Notes: generated from the sequence alone by a model not told the origin. A DNA stretch of 64,000 nt from M3007 sp031425155 (GCA_031425155.1 JANPIV010000048.1:124001-188000); one strand, 5' to 3'; positions 41,912 through 50,767 are shown, counted from the first letter of the stretch. A program made the numbers and translations.

Positions 41912-43123
41912 TTATACCGTTTTCCGGCCCCGCATATAAAACCACAAACCACCAAAGGCCAGCACCAGAAATACCGGCAGCCAGTTGATCGTGGTCAGCA
42001 CACTTTGACCGGCCATCAGTTCTACTTTATCGGCAGGAAAACCGGCGGCGGTGAAGTGCATTTTTTCAGCATCGAGTTTCGGGCCGATGAAAAACGTCTG
42101 GAAGGCCCAGTTGCCCAGCATCCCCACGCCACCCATCAGGGAAAGGCCGAGGGCACCACTTTTGGGGACGTTTTCATTGACAAAACCCAACATGGTCGGC
42201 CAGAAATAACAAACCCCGCAGGCAAATACGACGGCTGCCGCGTACAAAGCCGAACCTTCCATCGTGTGCAGCATAAATACGCCTAACACTGCAATTACGG
42301 ACGATCCCAACAATACGCCCAGCGGATTGAAGCGGTGAATCAGCGGCCCGCCGAAATAGCGACCCACGGCCATAATGCCATTCACCAAAGCCAGGATCAA
42401 CAGCGCATTTGCTCCGGCACTGCCGAGTAGTTTGTCAATCCATTGATTGGTACTGAGTTCCGTATTAGCCGTAAAAAACATACATACGGCCATGAAGAGA
42501 AATAATGGCGACACCACGGCGGCAAACATCTGCTTGGTGGTCACGCCCGATTGCACGCGTTCGGTTTGCGGGAACTGCTGACCCCAGAACAAATAACCGT
42601 AGGCCAGCGCGGGCAGCAGGATGGTGGCCACCTGCAACTGCCAGCCCAGATTCATGGATTGCATGCCCGTGGACAGCAGCGCGCCGATCACGATACCGCC
42701 CGGAAACCAGACGTGAAATTTGTTGAGCATCGTGGTTTTGTTGTTGGTGTACATGGAGGCCACGAGCGGATTGCAGACCGCCTCGACCATACCATTGGCA
42801 AAACCAACCAGAAAGGTGGAAATGAACAGCGTCCAGAAACCACCGGCAAAAATGGTGAGCACCAAACCCAAAATGTGGGCGCCAAAAGCGATCCACATCA
42901 GTTTTTTCATGCCAAACTGGTCCACAAAAAAACCGCCCAGCGTAGTGGCGACCGGGAAGCCGAAAAAGGCCATACCGGCGATCCAGCCGATCTCCGTATC
43001 CGTCAGATTAAATTCTTTGCCTAGCGGCCCGAGCATACCGGCGCGGATGGCAAAAGTCATGGAAGTAACCGCCAAAGCCACACAGGAGGCATTGAAAAGG
43101 CGTGCATTGTTGATGTTCGACAT
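41912..43123 (-). CDS. Major facilitator superfamily transporter (sugar/MFS type)
   Basis: Polytopic inner-membrane protein of 403 residues with about 12 hydrophobic segments. The loop between helices 2 and 3 has the MFS signature GFFVDQFGMKKLM, and a charged GRYFGGPLIHRFNP loop marks the second half. Features such as FHVWFPGGIVIGALLSTG resemble the fucose permease/sugar MFS group common in Bacteroidota. It is most likely a sugar:H+ symporter; the substrate is not determinable. It converges with the gene at 40895. Confidence 0.9.
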   Translation of the reverse strand: MSNINNARLFNASCVALAVTSMTFAIRAGMLGPLGKEFNLTDTEIGWIAGMAFFGFPVATTLGGFFVDQFGMKKLMWIAFGAHILGLVLTIFAGGFWTLFISTFLVGFANGMVEAVCNPLVASMYTNNKTTMLNKFHVWFPGGIVIGALLSTGMQSMNLGWQLQVATILLPALAYGYLFWGQQFPQTERVQSGVTTKQMFAAVVSPLFLFMAVCMFFTANTELSTNQWIDKLLGSAGANALLILALVNGIMAVGRYFGGPLIHRFNPLGVLLGSSVIAVLGVFMLHTMEGSALYAAAVVFACGVCYFWPTMLGFVNENVPKSGALGLSLMGGVGMLGNWAFQTFFIGPKLDAEKMHFTAAGFPADKVELMAGQSVLTTINWLPVFLVLAFGGLWFYMRGRKTV

Positions 43124-43287
43124 AGTCTGATCCGTGTAAAGTCCGGGAAAGAAGGAATGGTTTCGTTTTAAAATTTTGAACGGCCAAATGTATAAAAGTC
43201 GGAATTAGTTTCGGCCTTTTTTATGAGCAGTTTATTTTTGTCGCCTTTGCGAGGAGAATACGCAATACAGTGCAGTGGGTTTGCGGA

Positions 43288-43320
43288 AGTGGTAGTCCGA
43301 CTCAAAGTCGGACTACCACT
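43288..43320 (-). terminator. Perfect hairpin after the GNAT gene
   Basis: Fifteen-base perfect arms AGTGGTAGTCCGACT and AGTCGGACTACCACT around CAA, one base after the GNAT stop. It has the same outer ends as the hairpins at 28027 and 53899. Confidence 0.75.
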
Positions 43321-43321
43321 T

Positions 43322-43855
43322 TCAATTACTTATCAACACCCGCGCCTCCGGCCAGACGTAGCGGCAACAGGGAGAAAAACTTTTATCGGGGTTTTCCAGT
43401 AGTACGACTTCCTGACTCACCCCGCCGAGGTAATCATAGAATTTTCTGGCCGCCCTGTTTTCTTCCAAAACCCATAAGTACAGTTTGGAAGCGGGCGCAT
43501 TCTCATTGGCCCACAGCGCAAATTCCCGGATCAGTTTTTTGCCAATGCCAGAGCCTTTGTAGTGTTTGGCTACGTGTAAATTATCCAGTAATGTGCCCCA
43601 ATGGTCATCATAATTGGTATAGCCACAGACAAAACCGACCAGTTCGCCCGCAGATTCTGCCAGTAAGGTGAATTGGTTAGGTGCAGGATGTTGCAATTTT
43701 CCCTGCCAGACTTTTAGCCGGTCGGCTATTACATCATGATCTAAAAATTGATCCTGCCAAATACCGCGATAATTTTCCTGCCAGCTGTTGGCGTGCAGCA
43801 GGGCTATTCTTTCGGCATCGGTGGAGCGGGCTGGTCGGTAGGTAATAGTGGACAT
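43322..43855 (-). CDS. GNAT family N-acetyltransferase
   Basis: Acetyltransferase of 177 residues with the GNAT core. SAGELVGFVCGY is strand 4, and LLDNLHVAKHYKGSGIGKKLIREFALWA holds the acetyl-CoA-binding Gly-x-Gly-x-Gly-type motif (YKGSGIGKKL). LYLWVLEENRAARKFYDYLGG is motif B. It transfers an acetyl group to an amine; the acceptor is unknown. It is monocistronic with its own hairpin terminator. Confidence 0.93.
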   Translation of the reverse strand: MSTITYRPARSTDAERIALLHANSWQENYRGIWQDQFLDHDVIADRLKVWQGKLQHPAPNQFTLLAESAGELVGFVCGYTNYDDHWGTLLDNLHVAKHYKGSGIGKKLIREFALWANENAPASKLYLWVLEENRAARKFYDYLGGVSQEVVLLENPDKSFSPCCRYVWPEARVLISN

Positions 43856-43983
43856 TTTACTAAAATTTGAAAGAGAGGTATAGGTGACGGTGTGAAATTA
43901 TACTCCGTTATAAATTTCCTTACTTACTTCAAAGTAACCAGGAAATAATTGTTCGATGACGGGTTTTTTTAAACCTTTGCCGC

Positions 43984-44091
43984 ATGAATAAATCGCGACT
44001 GGAAACATTTAGTGATGGTGTGATTGCTATCATTATTACCATCATGACATTTTTATCCAAAAATGTACTTCCAGGGTATGACGAACGGTAA
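43984..44091 (+). pseudogene. Truncated TMEM175-family potassium channel gene (5' remnant)
   Basis: A 35-codon frame starting MNKSRLETFSDGVIAIIITIM, the highly conserved first helix of bacterial TMEM175 (DUF1211) channels with the FSDG signature. After residue 21 the sequence no longer matches (TFLSKNVLPGYDER) and it stops. A full gene would run about 200 codons. The remainder is missing and the leftward gene ending at 44053 overlaps the end, so a rearrangement probably removed the 3' part. Confidence 0.72.
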
Positions 44092-44415
44092 TATTAATAC
44101 CCAAAGCAGAAAAAATAAGGCCATTGCTTTGGGATACGGTTGCTGGTTCCAGATAGCAGGCAAAGCGGCAAAAAGCAGCCAGGAGGATTTATAAATTAAT
44201 TGAAACAACAGTACCAGACTCATTTTCTCTGGAAAAAACAGCCCTAAAATGGATAAAATGAAAATAGCACCCCACAGTGCCCCCACCAGACGGAAGGCTT
44301 CGGAATAAGCAAAATCATTCGTAAAAATGGTAGTTTGCGCTATTCTGGGAAAAAACAGGCTGGTCATGCTGATCCACCCGGCGACGATGATATTGGCAAC
44401 GTAAATAAATTTCAC
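44053..44415 (-). CDS. Small four-helix membrane protein, unknown
   Basis: Protein of 120 residues with four hydrophobic segments (about 5-25, 45-62, 66-85 and 95-115) and short loops; possibly an inner-membrane protein of the DoxX-like size class, though I see no DoxX signature. The last 39 bases overlap the truncated TMEM175 remnant on the other strand, showing that a junction lies here. No operon partner. Confidence 0.65.
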   Translation of the reverse strand: MKFIYVANIIVAGWISMTSLFFPRIAQTTIFTNDFAYSEAFRLVGALWGAIFILSILGLFFPEKMSLVLLFQLIYKSSWLLFAALPAIWNQQPYPKAMALFFLLWVLILPFVIPWKYIFG

Positions 44416-44721
44416 GGTTCGATTGTTTGCGATTAAAACACCATTAAACCATAAAAGTGAAGGGATTTTGATAAAAAATTTGGCTCATGTTCTTAATCGG
44501 CTGATTCGTAGTAATTGGTAAGCCACAACAACACTGCTTAGGAGCCACCACAATCCCCCGCCGTGCTTGGTGTTTTCACCAAGCACAAATATTGGGGATG
44601 TTAGACCTAATCACTCACTCCGCCGTGCGCTTGGTGAAAACACCAAGCGCGGCAACCAAAATAAGGGAATGCCGTTGTTCATTAGTACTTTCTGTTCATC
44701 ATTGAATTCTATTATAAAAAA
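44416..44721. other. Gene-free stretch of 306 bases with paired hairpins
   Basis: Between divergent genes. The left part must contain the promoter of the leftward membrane protein gene, the right part that of the rightward oxidoreductase. The only structure I see is the two hairpins at 44563-44650. Confidence 0.6.
44563..44650. repeat. Paired hairpins, second the inverse complement of the first
   Basis: Hairpin 1: GTGCTTGGTG-TTTT-CACCAAGCAC (44563-44586). Hairpin 2: GCGCTTGGTG-AAAA-CACCAAGCGC (44627-44650). The inner 18 bases of one are the exact reverse complement of the other, so they can pair with each other as well as internally. CCGCCGTGC precedes both. Confidence 0.75.
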
Positions 44722-45342
44722 ATGAAAATAGCAATTATTGGTACTGGCAATGTCGGCGGCGCACTCGCTGAACGCTGGTCGCAGGCGGGCCACCAGGTGC
44801 TGCTGGCCGTCCGCGATCTTGACAATTTTAAAGGCAAAGAACTGCTGCGTTTCCCGAATATAACGGCACATTTGAGCACGGAAGCCGTTGCCGAAGCGGA
44901 AGTTATTCTCGTTGCCGCCACCCCGCAGGCCACGGTCGCCATCGCTGAACAACTGGGTGATACCGGCGATAAAATCATCGTGGATGCCATGAATTCCGTG
45001 CGCGTCCGGCCAGAACCTTATAGCCATACCTCGGAAGCGTTGCAGGCCATTACCCGCTCGCCACACGTCGTAAAGTGCTTTAATTCAACGGGTTTTGAAA
45101 ATATGCGCAACCCAAACTACGATGGTCTGGGCATTGATATGTTCATGGCGGGCAGTTCCGAACGCGGCAAACAGGTGGCTCGCCAATTGGCCAGAGATGC
45201 CGGTTTTGCCGAATGTTACGACTTCGGCGGCGACGACAAGGTGGCCCTGTTGGAGCAATTTGCGCTGGCCTGGATCAATCTGGCGATCATGCAGGGACAA
45301 GGGCGCGATATTGCTTTTAAAGTGCTGCGGCGAAAAGGGTAG
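44722..45342 (+). CDS. NAD(P)-binding oxidoreductase, NADPH-dependent F420-reductase-like
   Basis: Protein of 206 residues. The N-terminus MKIAIIGTGNVGGALAERW is a Rossmann GxGxxG motif, and AVRD after strand 2 suggests NADP binding. VILVAATPQATVAIAEQLGDTGDKIIVDAMNS and HVVKCFNSTGFENMRNP match the F420-dependent NADP reductase/NAD-binding family. In Bacteroidota there is no F420 evidence here, so it probably acts as an NADP oxidoreductase on an unknown substrate. Convergent with the hypothetical gene at 45346. Confidence 0.88.
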   Translation: MKIAIIGTGNVGGALAERWSQAGHQVLLAVRDLDNFKGKELLRFPNITAHLSTEAVAEAEVILVAATPQATVAIAEQLGDTGDKIIVDAMNSVRVRPEPYSHTSEALQAITRSPHVVKCFNSTGFENMRNPNYDGLGIDMFMAGSSERGKQVARQLARDAGFAECYDFGGDDKVALLEQFALAWINLAIMQGQGRDIAFKVLRRKG

Positions 45343-45345
45343 GGC

Positions 45346-46092
45346 TTACCACCGATGCGCCACCACGTCGGCATTCGATAGGGCTACCAAACGATCCCGT
45401 TCCGCCTGCGCCAGGCCCACCCAGGAGGCCCACATGCCGCGCGGATGGCCAATCCATTGCCAGCGGTCGTCGAAGCGGGTCACGTCGCCAAAAGGACGAT
45501 CCAGAATGAAACGGCGATGGTGTGGATGAATGTTGCGCATCACGAAACGCGTAAAGCGAAAATAACGATTGGCATAAGCGTCTTTTCTAATGGTTTCGTA
45601 GTGTGGCTGGATGGTGTTCCGCTGTTCATTTTCTAATAGCATTTTATTGCCGGCACAACTGTTTTCATAATTGCCCGAACCAATTTTTTTCCAGCAATCC
45701 ACATATTTATAAGCGTGGGTCTGCTGTTGATCCAGTGTTTCGCAGACAGATATTAGCAGCGGCTGATCTGCTAAAAACAGTTCGTGTTGCCAGGCCAGAT
45801 TCTCAAAAATATCCTTGGCTACGGCCACGATTTCCTGCGTGAGTACGCAAGGGTCTTTGGCGATTTTCACGGCATTTTGCATACCAAATAGTACTTGTCC
45901 GCCGGTGAGCCGCGCCAAACCCGCCCATAACAACTGCTGTGGATTCCGTTGATACAATTGCTGATAATACACATAAAGAAGTTGGAGGATGGGTTCGTTC
46001 GCCCGAAAGCCTAAATGCGGTTGCCAATTAGTAGCATGAATGCCGGATTTTTGGTACGCAATTTCCTGATACTGTTGCTGGATTTGGTGCAT
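45346..46092 (-). CDS. Hypothetical protein, 248 residues
   Basis: I cannot name this family. The protein has no signal or membrane segment. It is rich in Gln, Tyr and aromatic residues with predicted helices (QIQQQYQEIAYQKSG, ILQLLYVYYQQLYQRNPQQLLWAGLARL). The C-terminal region (NRYFRFTRFVMRNIHPHHRRFILDRPFGDVTRFDDRWQWIGHPRGMWASWVGL) is basic and histidine-rich and looks conserved. The ATG at 46092 (MHQIQQQYQ) is preferred over an upstream one in AT-rich sequence. Confidence 0.55.
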   Translation of the reverse strand: MHQIQQQYQEIAYQKSGIHATNWQPHLGFRANEPILQLLYVYYQQLYQRNPQQLLWAGLARLTGGQVLFGMQNAVKIAKDPCVLTQEIVAVAKDIFENLAWQHELFLADQPLLISVCETLDQQQTHAYKYVDCWKKIGSGNYENSCAGNKMLLENEQRNTIQPHYETIRKDAYANRYFRFTRFVMRNIHPHHRRFILDRPFGDVTRFDDRWQWIGHPRGMWASWVGLAQAERDRLVALSNADVVAHRW

Positions 46093-46227
46093 TTGGCTAT
46101 AGATATGGTCACAGAAACAGTTTTCCCGCTTGATTATTTTGTATGTTAAAAAGAAAATAGGCGACAATTTGTGCGATATACTTCATACTTCTAGTATAAA
46201 ACCCTACTTTTATAGAAAATTGCACTT

Positions 46228-47118
46228 ATGAAAACACTTTACGGCTTTTTTTTCTGTTTATCTGCTTGTTCCTCTTTTGCGCAGGACTATCATGCGTTTA
46301 TTCAGCGTGGCGTGTATCGCGATGAATTTTGGGCCGATGAATTACCCCTTTGCTCTTATGACTATGGCACACGTTACTGGTTTCGGGGTGATACGGTCAT
46401 TGGCGGACAGGTGTATCAAAAACTATTATCCAGGGCCATACAAGGCGACCCCAATGCGCCGCAGTTTTGCCCGCCTTACACGGTGGATACGACTACGGGG
46501 GTGATCTATGCACTCATGCGCGAAGCGGTGGCCACCAGACAAGTATTTCAGTTCGACCCGACGACAAACACAGAATTTCTCTTGTTTGATTTCTCCGTAA
46601 ATGTGGGTGATTCTGTTACGGTTGGTAATTCGTCACAAACTGTATTTATAGAAAGTGAAAGTTATGAGAACACCACCGTTGGTGCCAGTCGCCGCAGATT
46701 GGTCGTCATCACCCCTGATGGCCCAACGGTCTGGCTGGAAAGCGTCGGTGATCTGAACAGCCTCTGGAATCCGCTGGCACCGCTGTGTATTTGTCCGCAT
46801 AGTATTTGTTATCAGCAAGTTGGGCAAAGTTCCGGGACAGGATGCGCTACGGTAGTAGGCACTAAGGAAGCAAAAGAATGGGCCGGATTGTTTCTAAGTC
46901 CGAATCCGGCCAGCAGGGTGATTACCATTACGCAAAAACAGCCTTTTAATAGAATTTCGGTGTTAGATATGAATGGCAGAATTATAGTAGAGCAGTATTA
47001 CCCGAACAATATCCTATCCGCAGAAATGGGGGTAAATAACTGGCCTGTTGGTAATTATGTGGCCACAATTTGGCAAAATGGAAAATGTATGGGACGGCAA
47101 ATGTTTCAGAAAAACTAA
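46228..47118 (+). CDS. Secreted protein with T9SS type A sorting domain
   Basis: Exported protein of 296 residues with signal peptide MKTLYGFFFCLSACSSFAQ. The middle part has no recognised domain. It contains CPPYTVDTTTGVIYALM and a cysteine pair in APLCICPHSICYQQ that may form disulfides. The last 75 residues are a T9SS sorting domain (LFLSPNPASRVITITQ...ISVLDMNGRIIVEQYY...NWPVGNYVATIWQNGKCMGRQMFQK). Function unknown. Confidence 0.82.
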   Translation: MKTLYGFFFCLSACSSFAQDYHAFIQRGVYRDEFWADELPLCSYDYGTRYWFRGDTVIGGQVYQKLLSRAIQGDPNAPQFCPPYTVDTTTGVIYALMREAVATRQVFQFDPTTNTEFLLFDFSVNVGDSVTVGNSSQTVFIESESYENTTVGASRRRLVVITPDGPTVWLESVGDLNSLWNPLAPLCICPHSICYQQVGQSSGTGCATVVGTKEAKEWAGLFLSPNPASRVITITQKQPFNRISVLDMNGRIIVEQYYPNNILSAEMGVNNWPVGNYVATIWQNGKCMGRQMFQKN

Positions 47119-47127
47119 AACCCAAAC

Positions 47128-47562
47128 TCAACCCTGAAAACCCGCCGCAATATGACTACCATCGCAATACGGTTTATTGCCGGATTGTCCGCAACGGCAA
47201 AAAGCGGTCACCTTATTCTTATGCGTTTCATTACCAGCCGGATCACGCACCGTAATATTGCCATACACCAGTAAGGGGCCATTGGGTACCGTTTCTACCA
47301 AACTTTCAGCATTGACCTCAGCCACTGCCTCCGCCGCCTCATTCATATAAAAACTTAGTGCCCCGGACGGACATTTTTTTACCTGTTCAATCATGCGTTC
47401 CGTGCTGGCGGCTTCGGGTTTTATCCACGGCCGTTCGGCGGGATTAAATACTTCCGGCAAACCCGTCACGCCACTCCAGCAAATGCGGGAATGAATGCAA
47501 ACGCTTGGTTTCCAGACGATAGTGACTTCGCCGTTGGTGTATTTTTTGGTAATGTCCTGCAT
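47128..47562 (-). CDS. Fusion of YjdI-type (4Fe-4S) domain and CDGSH iron-sulfur domain
   Basis: Protein of 144 residues. The N-terminal YjdI-like mono-cluster domain has Cys22, Cys28 and Cys64 (SVCIHSRICW, KKCPSGALS). The C-terminal CDGSH domain has Cys122, Cys124, Cys133 and His137 in CRCGQSGNKPYCDGSH, the ligands of a mitoNEET-like 2Fe-2S cluster. Both are small electron-transfer or redox-sensing modules; fusions of this kind occur in bacteria. It is convergent with the secreted protein gene ending at 47118. Confidence 0.9.
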   Translation of the reverse strand: MQDITKKYTNGEVTIVWKPSVCIHSRICWSGVTGLPEVFNPAERPWIKPEAASTERMIEQVKKCPSGALSFYMNEAAEAVAEVNAESLVETVPNGPLLVYGNITVRDPAGNETHKNKVTAFCRCGQSGNKPYCDGSHIAAGFQG

Positions 47563-47635
47563 AGGGTTGAGATTGTTTTTATAAAATGTATTAATTCGCA
47601 GCTTGCTTATTGCCGTTTTGCTTATTTAGTTTTAC

Positions 47636-49204
47636 TCACTGCCCCAACCACGCTTTCCGCAACTTCACCTGCGCCTCGGTCGCCTCCGGATTTACCCGCA
47701 AATCCCCTTTTTTCCAAAGAATTCCTGTTTTTTCAAACACTGCCATCAATGGCAAACGCTCGGTGCCTTCCACGTAGCAGAGAAAAAAATCACGCAGTGC
47801 CGGGTCGGTCAGTTTGGTAATACGGTCGAACAGGTCATCTTCCGCAAAGGGTTTGCCGGGGCCAAGTTGAGCGGCGAGATCGTGCATCAGGTCTTGTGTA
47901 CCATAGTGTCCGTTCGACCAGCTGCGCAGCTGCACATCCAGGCAAAGACCAACCAACGCACCTTTGAGATAGACATTGTAGTATTGATCCTGCCGGGCCA
48001 GGGCGTTTTCGCTCATGGCCGTCAGCGATAGGGTAGAGTCGAATTTGGCGGATTCCCATATTTTCTTCTCTACTCTTTTCAGGAAATCTTCCACGGGTTC
48101 CTGGCCTTGTTTGACCGGCATGTGCATGGTCGCGTACTCGGTCATGCCCTCATACAGCCAGAGATGTTTGGACTGTTTTGGGTTGTTAAAATCGTAATCC
48201 TCAATGAGTTGTGAGTGAATATTGAGTGGCGTGACGATGTGAAAAAACTCGTGGGCCGCTACGTCGCTGACAATACCGCTGACTGAACCAAGATCGTTGG
48301 TCATCAGCAGAAAGAGTGCCGATTGCGCATGTTCCAGCGCATCGAACGAATAGTCGCCCTGGCGCGGTGAATTCACCTGATAGATCAAAAAAGCATAACG
48401 GTTCACCGGCAATTGACCGCCCAGATAGTCCTTCTGATTTTCCAGCAGTTTGCGAACGCCAGACACCAGATTGGCGGCATAACGACCCGGCTGCTCGGCA
48501 TATACCGACACTAGTATCTCGGCATTGGCCACCCGGAAAGTGGCAGTATCCGGGCGGGAATAGAGCAGCGGCGCATCCACGAGTGCCCGGTAAGAGCGCA
48601 CCCGAAATACATCAGTGGTATCCGTACCGCCTTTGCGCGGCTGAGCCGTAGCCCCAAAAAAGCCCGCCGGATGGCGATAAGTGACTTCGTAGGGCAGGTC
48701 CTTTAATTTATCAAAATAACCCACCAGGCAATTGTGGTTGATGACCATGACGCTATCGCGCCGCCACATACTGCCCGCCGATTTATAAAAACCATTGGCA
48801 AATTCTTTCTCAAAATAATCCCAGGTATCATCCACGGTATAATGGACGCGGGCCAGCGAACGCGCCTGCCGGATTTCCCAGGTATTCGTATCTAACCGAG
48901 TGACAGGCAGGGTCTGGCCCGCTGCGTCAAGGGCCTGAAAATCATGTATATACTGGCCGAAATTCATGGCTCCATAAATGCCCGGCACGATACGCGGCAG
49001 GAAGTAACGCAGGGTGTCGGATTTTACGGGCTCGCTGCCCGGGTCCGCCCGCATGGCCGAAAACAAGCGGCAATCCACGACAGCACGGTCGCTGGACAGC
49101 GATTTCAGGTCCACCTTGCAGACGATGGCGCCCTGCTGAGCCTGGACGGTGCATACTGCAAAAGCCAGTAAGAGGGCTGGCAGACAGTAGTGTTGTTTTT
49201 TCAT
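47636..49204 (-). CDS. M61 family metallopeptidase (glycyl aminopeptidase-like), exported
   Basis: Exported zinc peptidase of 522 residues with signal peptide ending at VQAQ (residue 23). The catalytic motif HEFFH is at 318-322 (DVAAHEFFHIVTPLNIH) with a second glutamate in LYEGMTEY (about 352). The N-terminal beta domain FLPRIVPGIYGAMNFGQYIHDF is typical of M61. The PDZ domain found in many members is absent or too diverged to see. It acts on peptides in the periplasm. Monocistronic. Confidence 0.92.
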   Translation of the reverse strand: MKKQHYCLPALLLAFAVCTVQAQQGAIVCKVDLKSLSSDRAVVDCRLFSAMRADPGSEPVKSDTLRYFLPRIVPGIYGAMNFGQYIHDFQALDAAGQTLPVTRLDTNTWEIRQARSLARVHYTVDDTWDYFEKEFANGFYKSAGSMWRRDSVMVINHNCLVGYFDKLKDLPYEVTYRHPAGFFGATAQPRKGGTDTTDVFRVRSYRALVDAPLLYSRPDTATFRVANAEILVSVYAEQPGRYAANLVSGVRKLLENQKDYLGGQLPVNRYAFLIYQVNSPRQGDYSFDALEHAQSALFLLMTNDLGSVSGIVSDVAAHEFFHIVTPLNIHSQLIEDYDFNNPKQSKHLWLYEGMTEYATMHMPVKQGQEPVEDFLKRVEKKIWESAKFDSTLSLTAMSENALARQDQYYNVYLKGALVGLCLDVQLRSWSNGHYGTQDLMHDLAAQLGPGKPFAEDDLFDRITKLTDPALRDFFLCYVEGTERLPLMAVFEKTGILWKKGDLRVNPEATEAQVKLRKAWLGQ

Positions 49205-49529
49205 GGAAATAAAGGTAGGTGCGTTTTCGGCGGCAATTTAGGAAATTGTGGGGAATGGTGATTTAGCAATTTGTCACTGACAGCCCACATTTAACAATGT
49301 CGTTTTTCTTCAATCCTATCTCCCCTTCACTGCCCCATCTTTGCACCATCCTGCTGATGCAGTGTCGGCAGTATATGATTAAATTGAAATAACTTGAGCT
49401 TATAACTTTCGGAAAGTGAAAAAACTTCCCGAAAGTAAACCACCCTCTTTTTCATCACCAGGGCCAACGGCTGACGTCCCACGTCGGATAGCCAGCGTTT
49501 TGTCCCAACACTATCTAATTCAAGCGTTT
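49205..49529. other. Divergent intergenic region of 325 bases
   Basis: Contains the promoters of the leftward M61 gene and the rightward TIG lipoprotein gene. The only structured element seen is the imperfect palindrome at 49405-49436. The in-frame stretch from 49416 is considered leader, not protein, because the lipoprotein signal begins at 49530. Confidence 0.55.
49405..49436. promoter_or_regulatory. Imperfect palindrome before the TIG lipoprotein gene
   Basis: ACTTTCGG (49405-49412) and CCGAAAGT (49429-49436) are perfect outer arms with an A-rich centre. About 95 bases before the start codon. Could be an operator or a leader hairpin. Confidence 0.4.
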
Positions 49530-50711
49530 ATGAAACGATCATTCCTTTGGGTGGCTTTGTCCGCCCTGACCATCCTATGCTTTTCGGCCTGCGAAAGAGA
49601 CGAAGAGCAAACCCTTAATGTTCCGTATATTACTGTACTGGAAATACAAGGCGATACGCTGTTTATAAAGGGCGATTTCGGTACTGAAACTGGCTCTGTT
49701 ACTATTAATAACCAAACCGTATCCGCCGATGATATACGCAGCTGGAGTGAAACCACGATTGTCTGCATTCTGGACCAGTCTCTGCCAGCAGAAATAGAAG
49801 TAGAAGTCATTACAAAAGATAAGAAAAGTAACCGTAAAAAAATTACGCGTACTACTAACACCCAACACTATATTAGTTATTTAGTGGTGGATGAGGCACT
49901 GGGAAGGTTGTTTATTTATGGTAAATTCGATCCTCAGCGCGGTTCAGTTAAAGTGAATAATATACCAGTATTAGAAATACAGACTTGGTCACCACAACTC
50001 ATTATCTGCAAAATACCCTATAATGGTGGTGGCGAATATGGTAAAGTAGAAGTTAGTTCCGGTAATAAAACGGCTTCGCGGACCCTATATCAGTGGACGG
50101 TTTATTTTGAGGAAACCCGCCCGCAAAGTGGTAAAACCGGGTCTTTGAAAGAAATCATGGCTGCCCAAATTTATCTGCGCGGTGATGTCGGCCCTATGCC
50201 GACTAATGTATCCTTGGCAGGCAACTCCGAACTCTATCCAGAAGCATATTGTCTGTACCGTACGGGTGGCATCACCGGCTCCGATTATGACTGTGGCCAT
50301 ATTACTGCTACTTGGGGCGATATAGACATGACTATTGAAAAAACAGCCGGATTCACAGATTTATCTGGTCAAACCCATTTTCAAGTTAGAAAAGAGCATC
50401 TCCCGGATGGATTTAATATCCAGTTAGATGTGTCTTTTTGGGAAATCATACCGGCCACAGTTACTACTTCCCCCTGCATTGGTAATAGTACTACTTACCA
50501 GTATATGCAGTCAAGTGATTTGATTGGGGTAGGCGCTCTGACCGACTTACCACTGCGTTTTGAGCCGGGCACTAATAATATTAAGACGGACTCTATTACG
50601 GAGACCGTCAGCAGTTCTGCCAAACTGATTTGGGAAGCCGAAGACAGCCATTTTTATTTGCATAATGCCACGCTTAAATGGACGTGTTACGTGGATGATA
50701 AGCCGTTATAA
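49530..50711 (+). CDS. TIG/IPT-domain lipoprotein
   Basis: Predicted lipoprotein of 393 residues, signal peptide MKRSFLWVALSALTILCFSAC with lipobox FSAC. Two TIG/IPT domains follow (about residues 33-105: ITVLEIQGDTLFIKGDFG...SVTINNQTVSADDI; and 115-190: YLVVDEALGRLFIYGKFDPQRGSVKVNNIPVLEI). The last 190 residues are beta-rich and unrecognised (QIYLRGDVGPMPTNVSLAGN..., PATVTTSPCIGNSTTYQYM). TIG domains bind carbohydrate or protein; a surface adhesin-like role is plausible. The ATG at 49530 is chosen for the signal peptide. Confidence 0.78.
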   Translation: MKRSFLWVALSALTILCFSACERDEEQTLNVPYITVLEIQGDTLFIKGDFGTETGSVTINNQTVSADDIRSWSETTIVCILDQSLPAEIEVEVITKDKKSNRKKITRTTNTQHYISYLVVDEALGRLFIYGKFDPQRGSVKVNNIPVLEIQTWSPQLIICKIPYNGGGEYGKVEVSSGNKTASRTLYQWTVYFEETRPQSGKTGSLKEIMAAQIYLRGDVGPMPTNVSLAGNSELYPEAYCLYRTGGITGSDYDCGHITATWGDIDMTIEKTAGFTDLSGQTHFQVRKEHLPDGFNIQLDVSFWEIIPATVTTSPCIGNSTTYQYMQSSDLIGVGALTDLPLRFEPGTNNIKTDSITETVSSSAKLIWEAEDSHFYLHNATLKWTCYVDDKPL

Positions 50712-50716
50712 ATTGC

Positions 50717-50759
50717 CCCCTAAACCTCGTAGGTTTTCAAAACCTACGAGGTTTAGGGG
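50717..50759. terminator. Long perfect palindrome between convergent genes
   Basis: Twenty-one-base perfect arms (50717-50737 and 50739-50759) around a single C, with TTTTCAAAA at the centre. It sits 5 bases after the TIG lipoprotein stop and 8 bases from the convergent CotH gene stop, so it probably terminates both. Confidence 0.8.
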
Positions 50760-50767
50760 TGAAAAAA

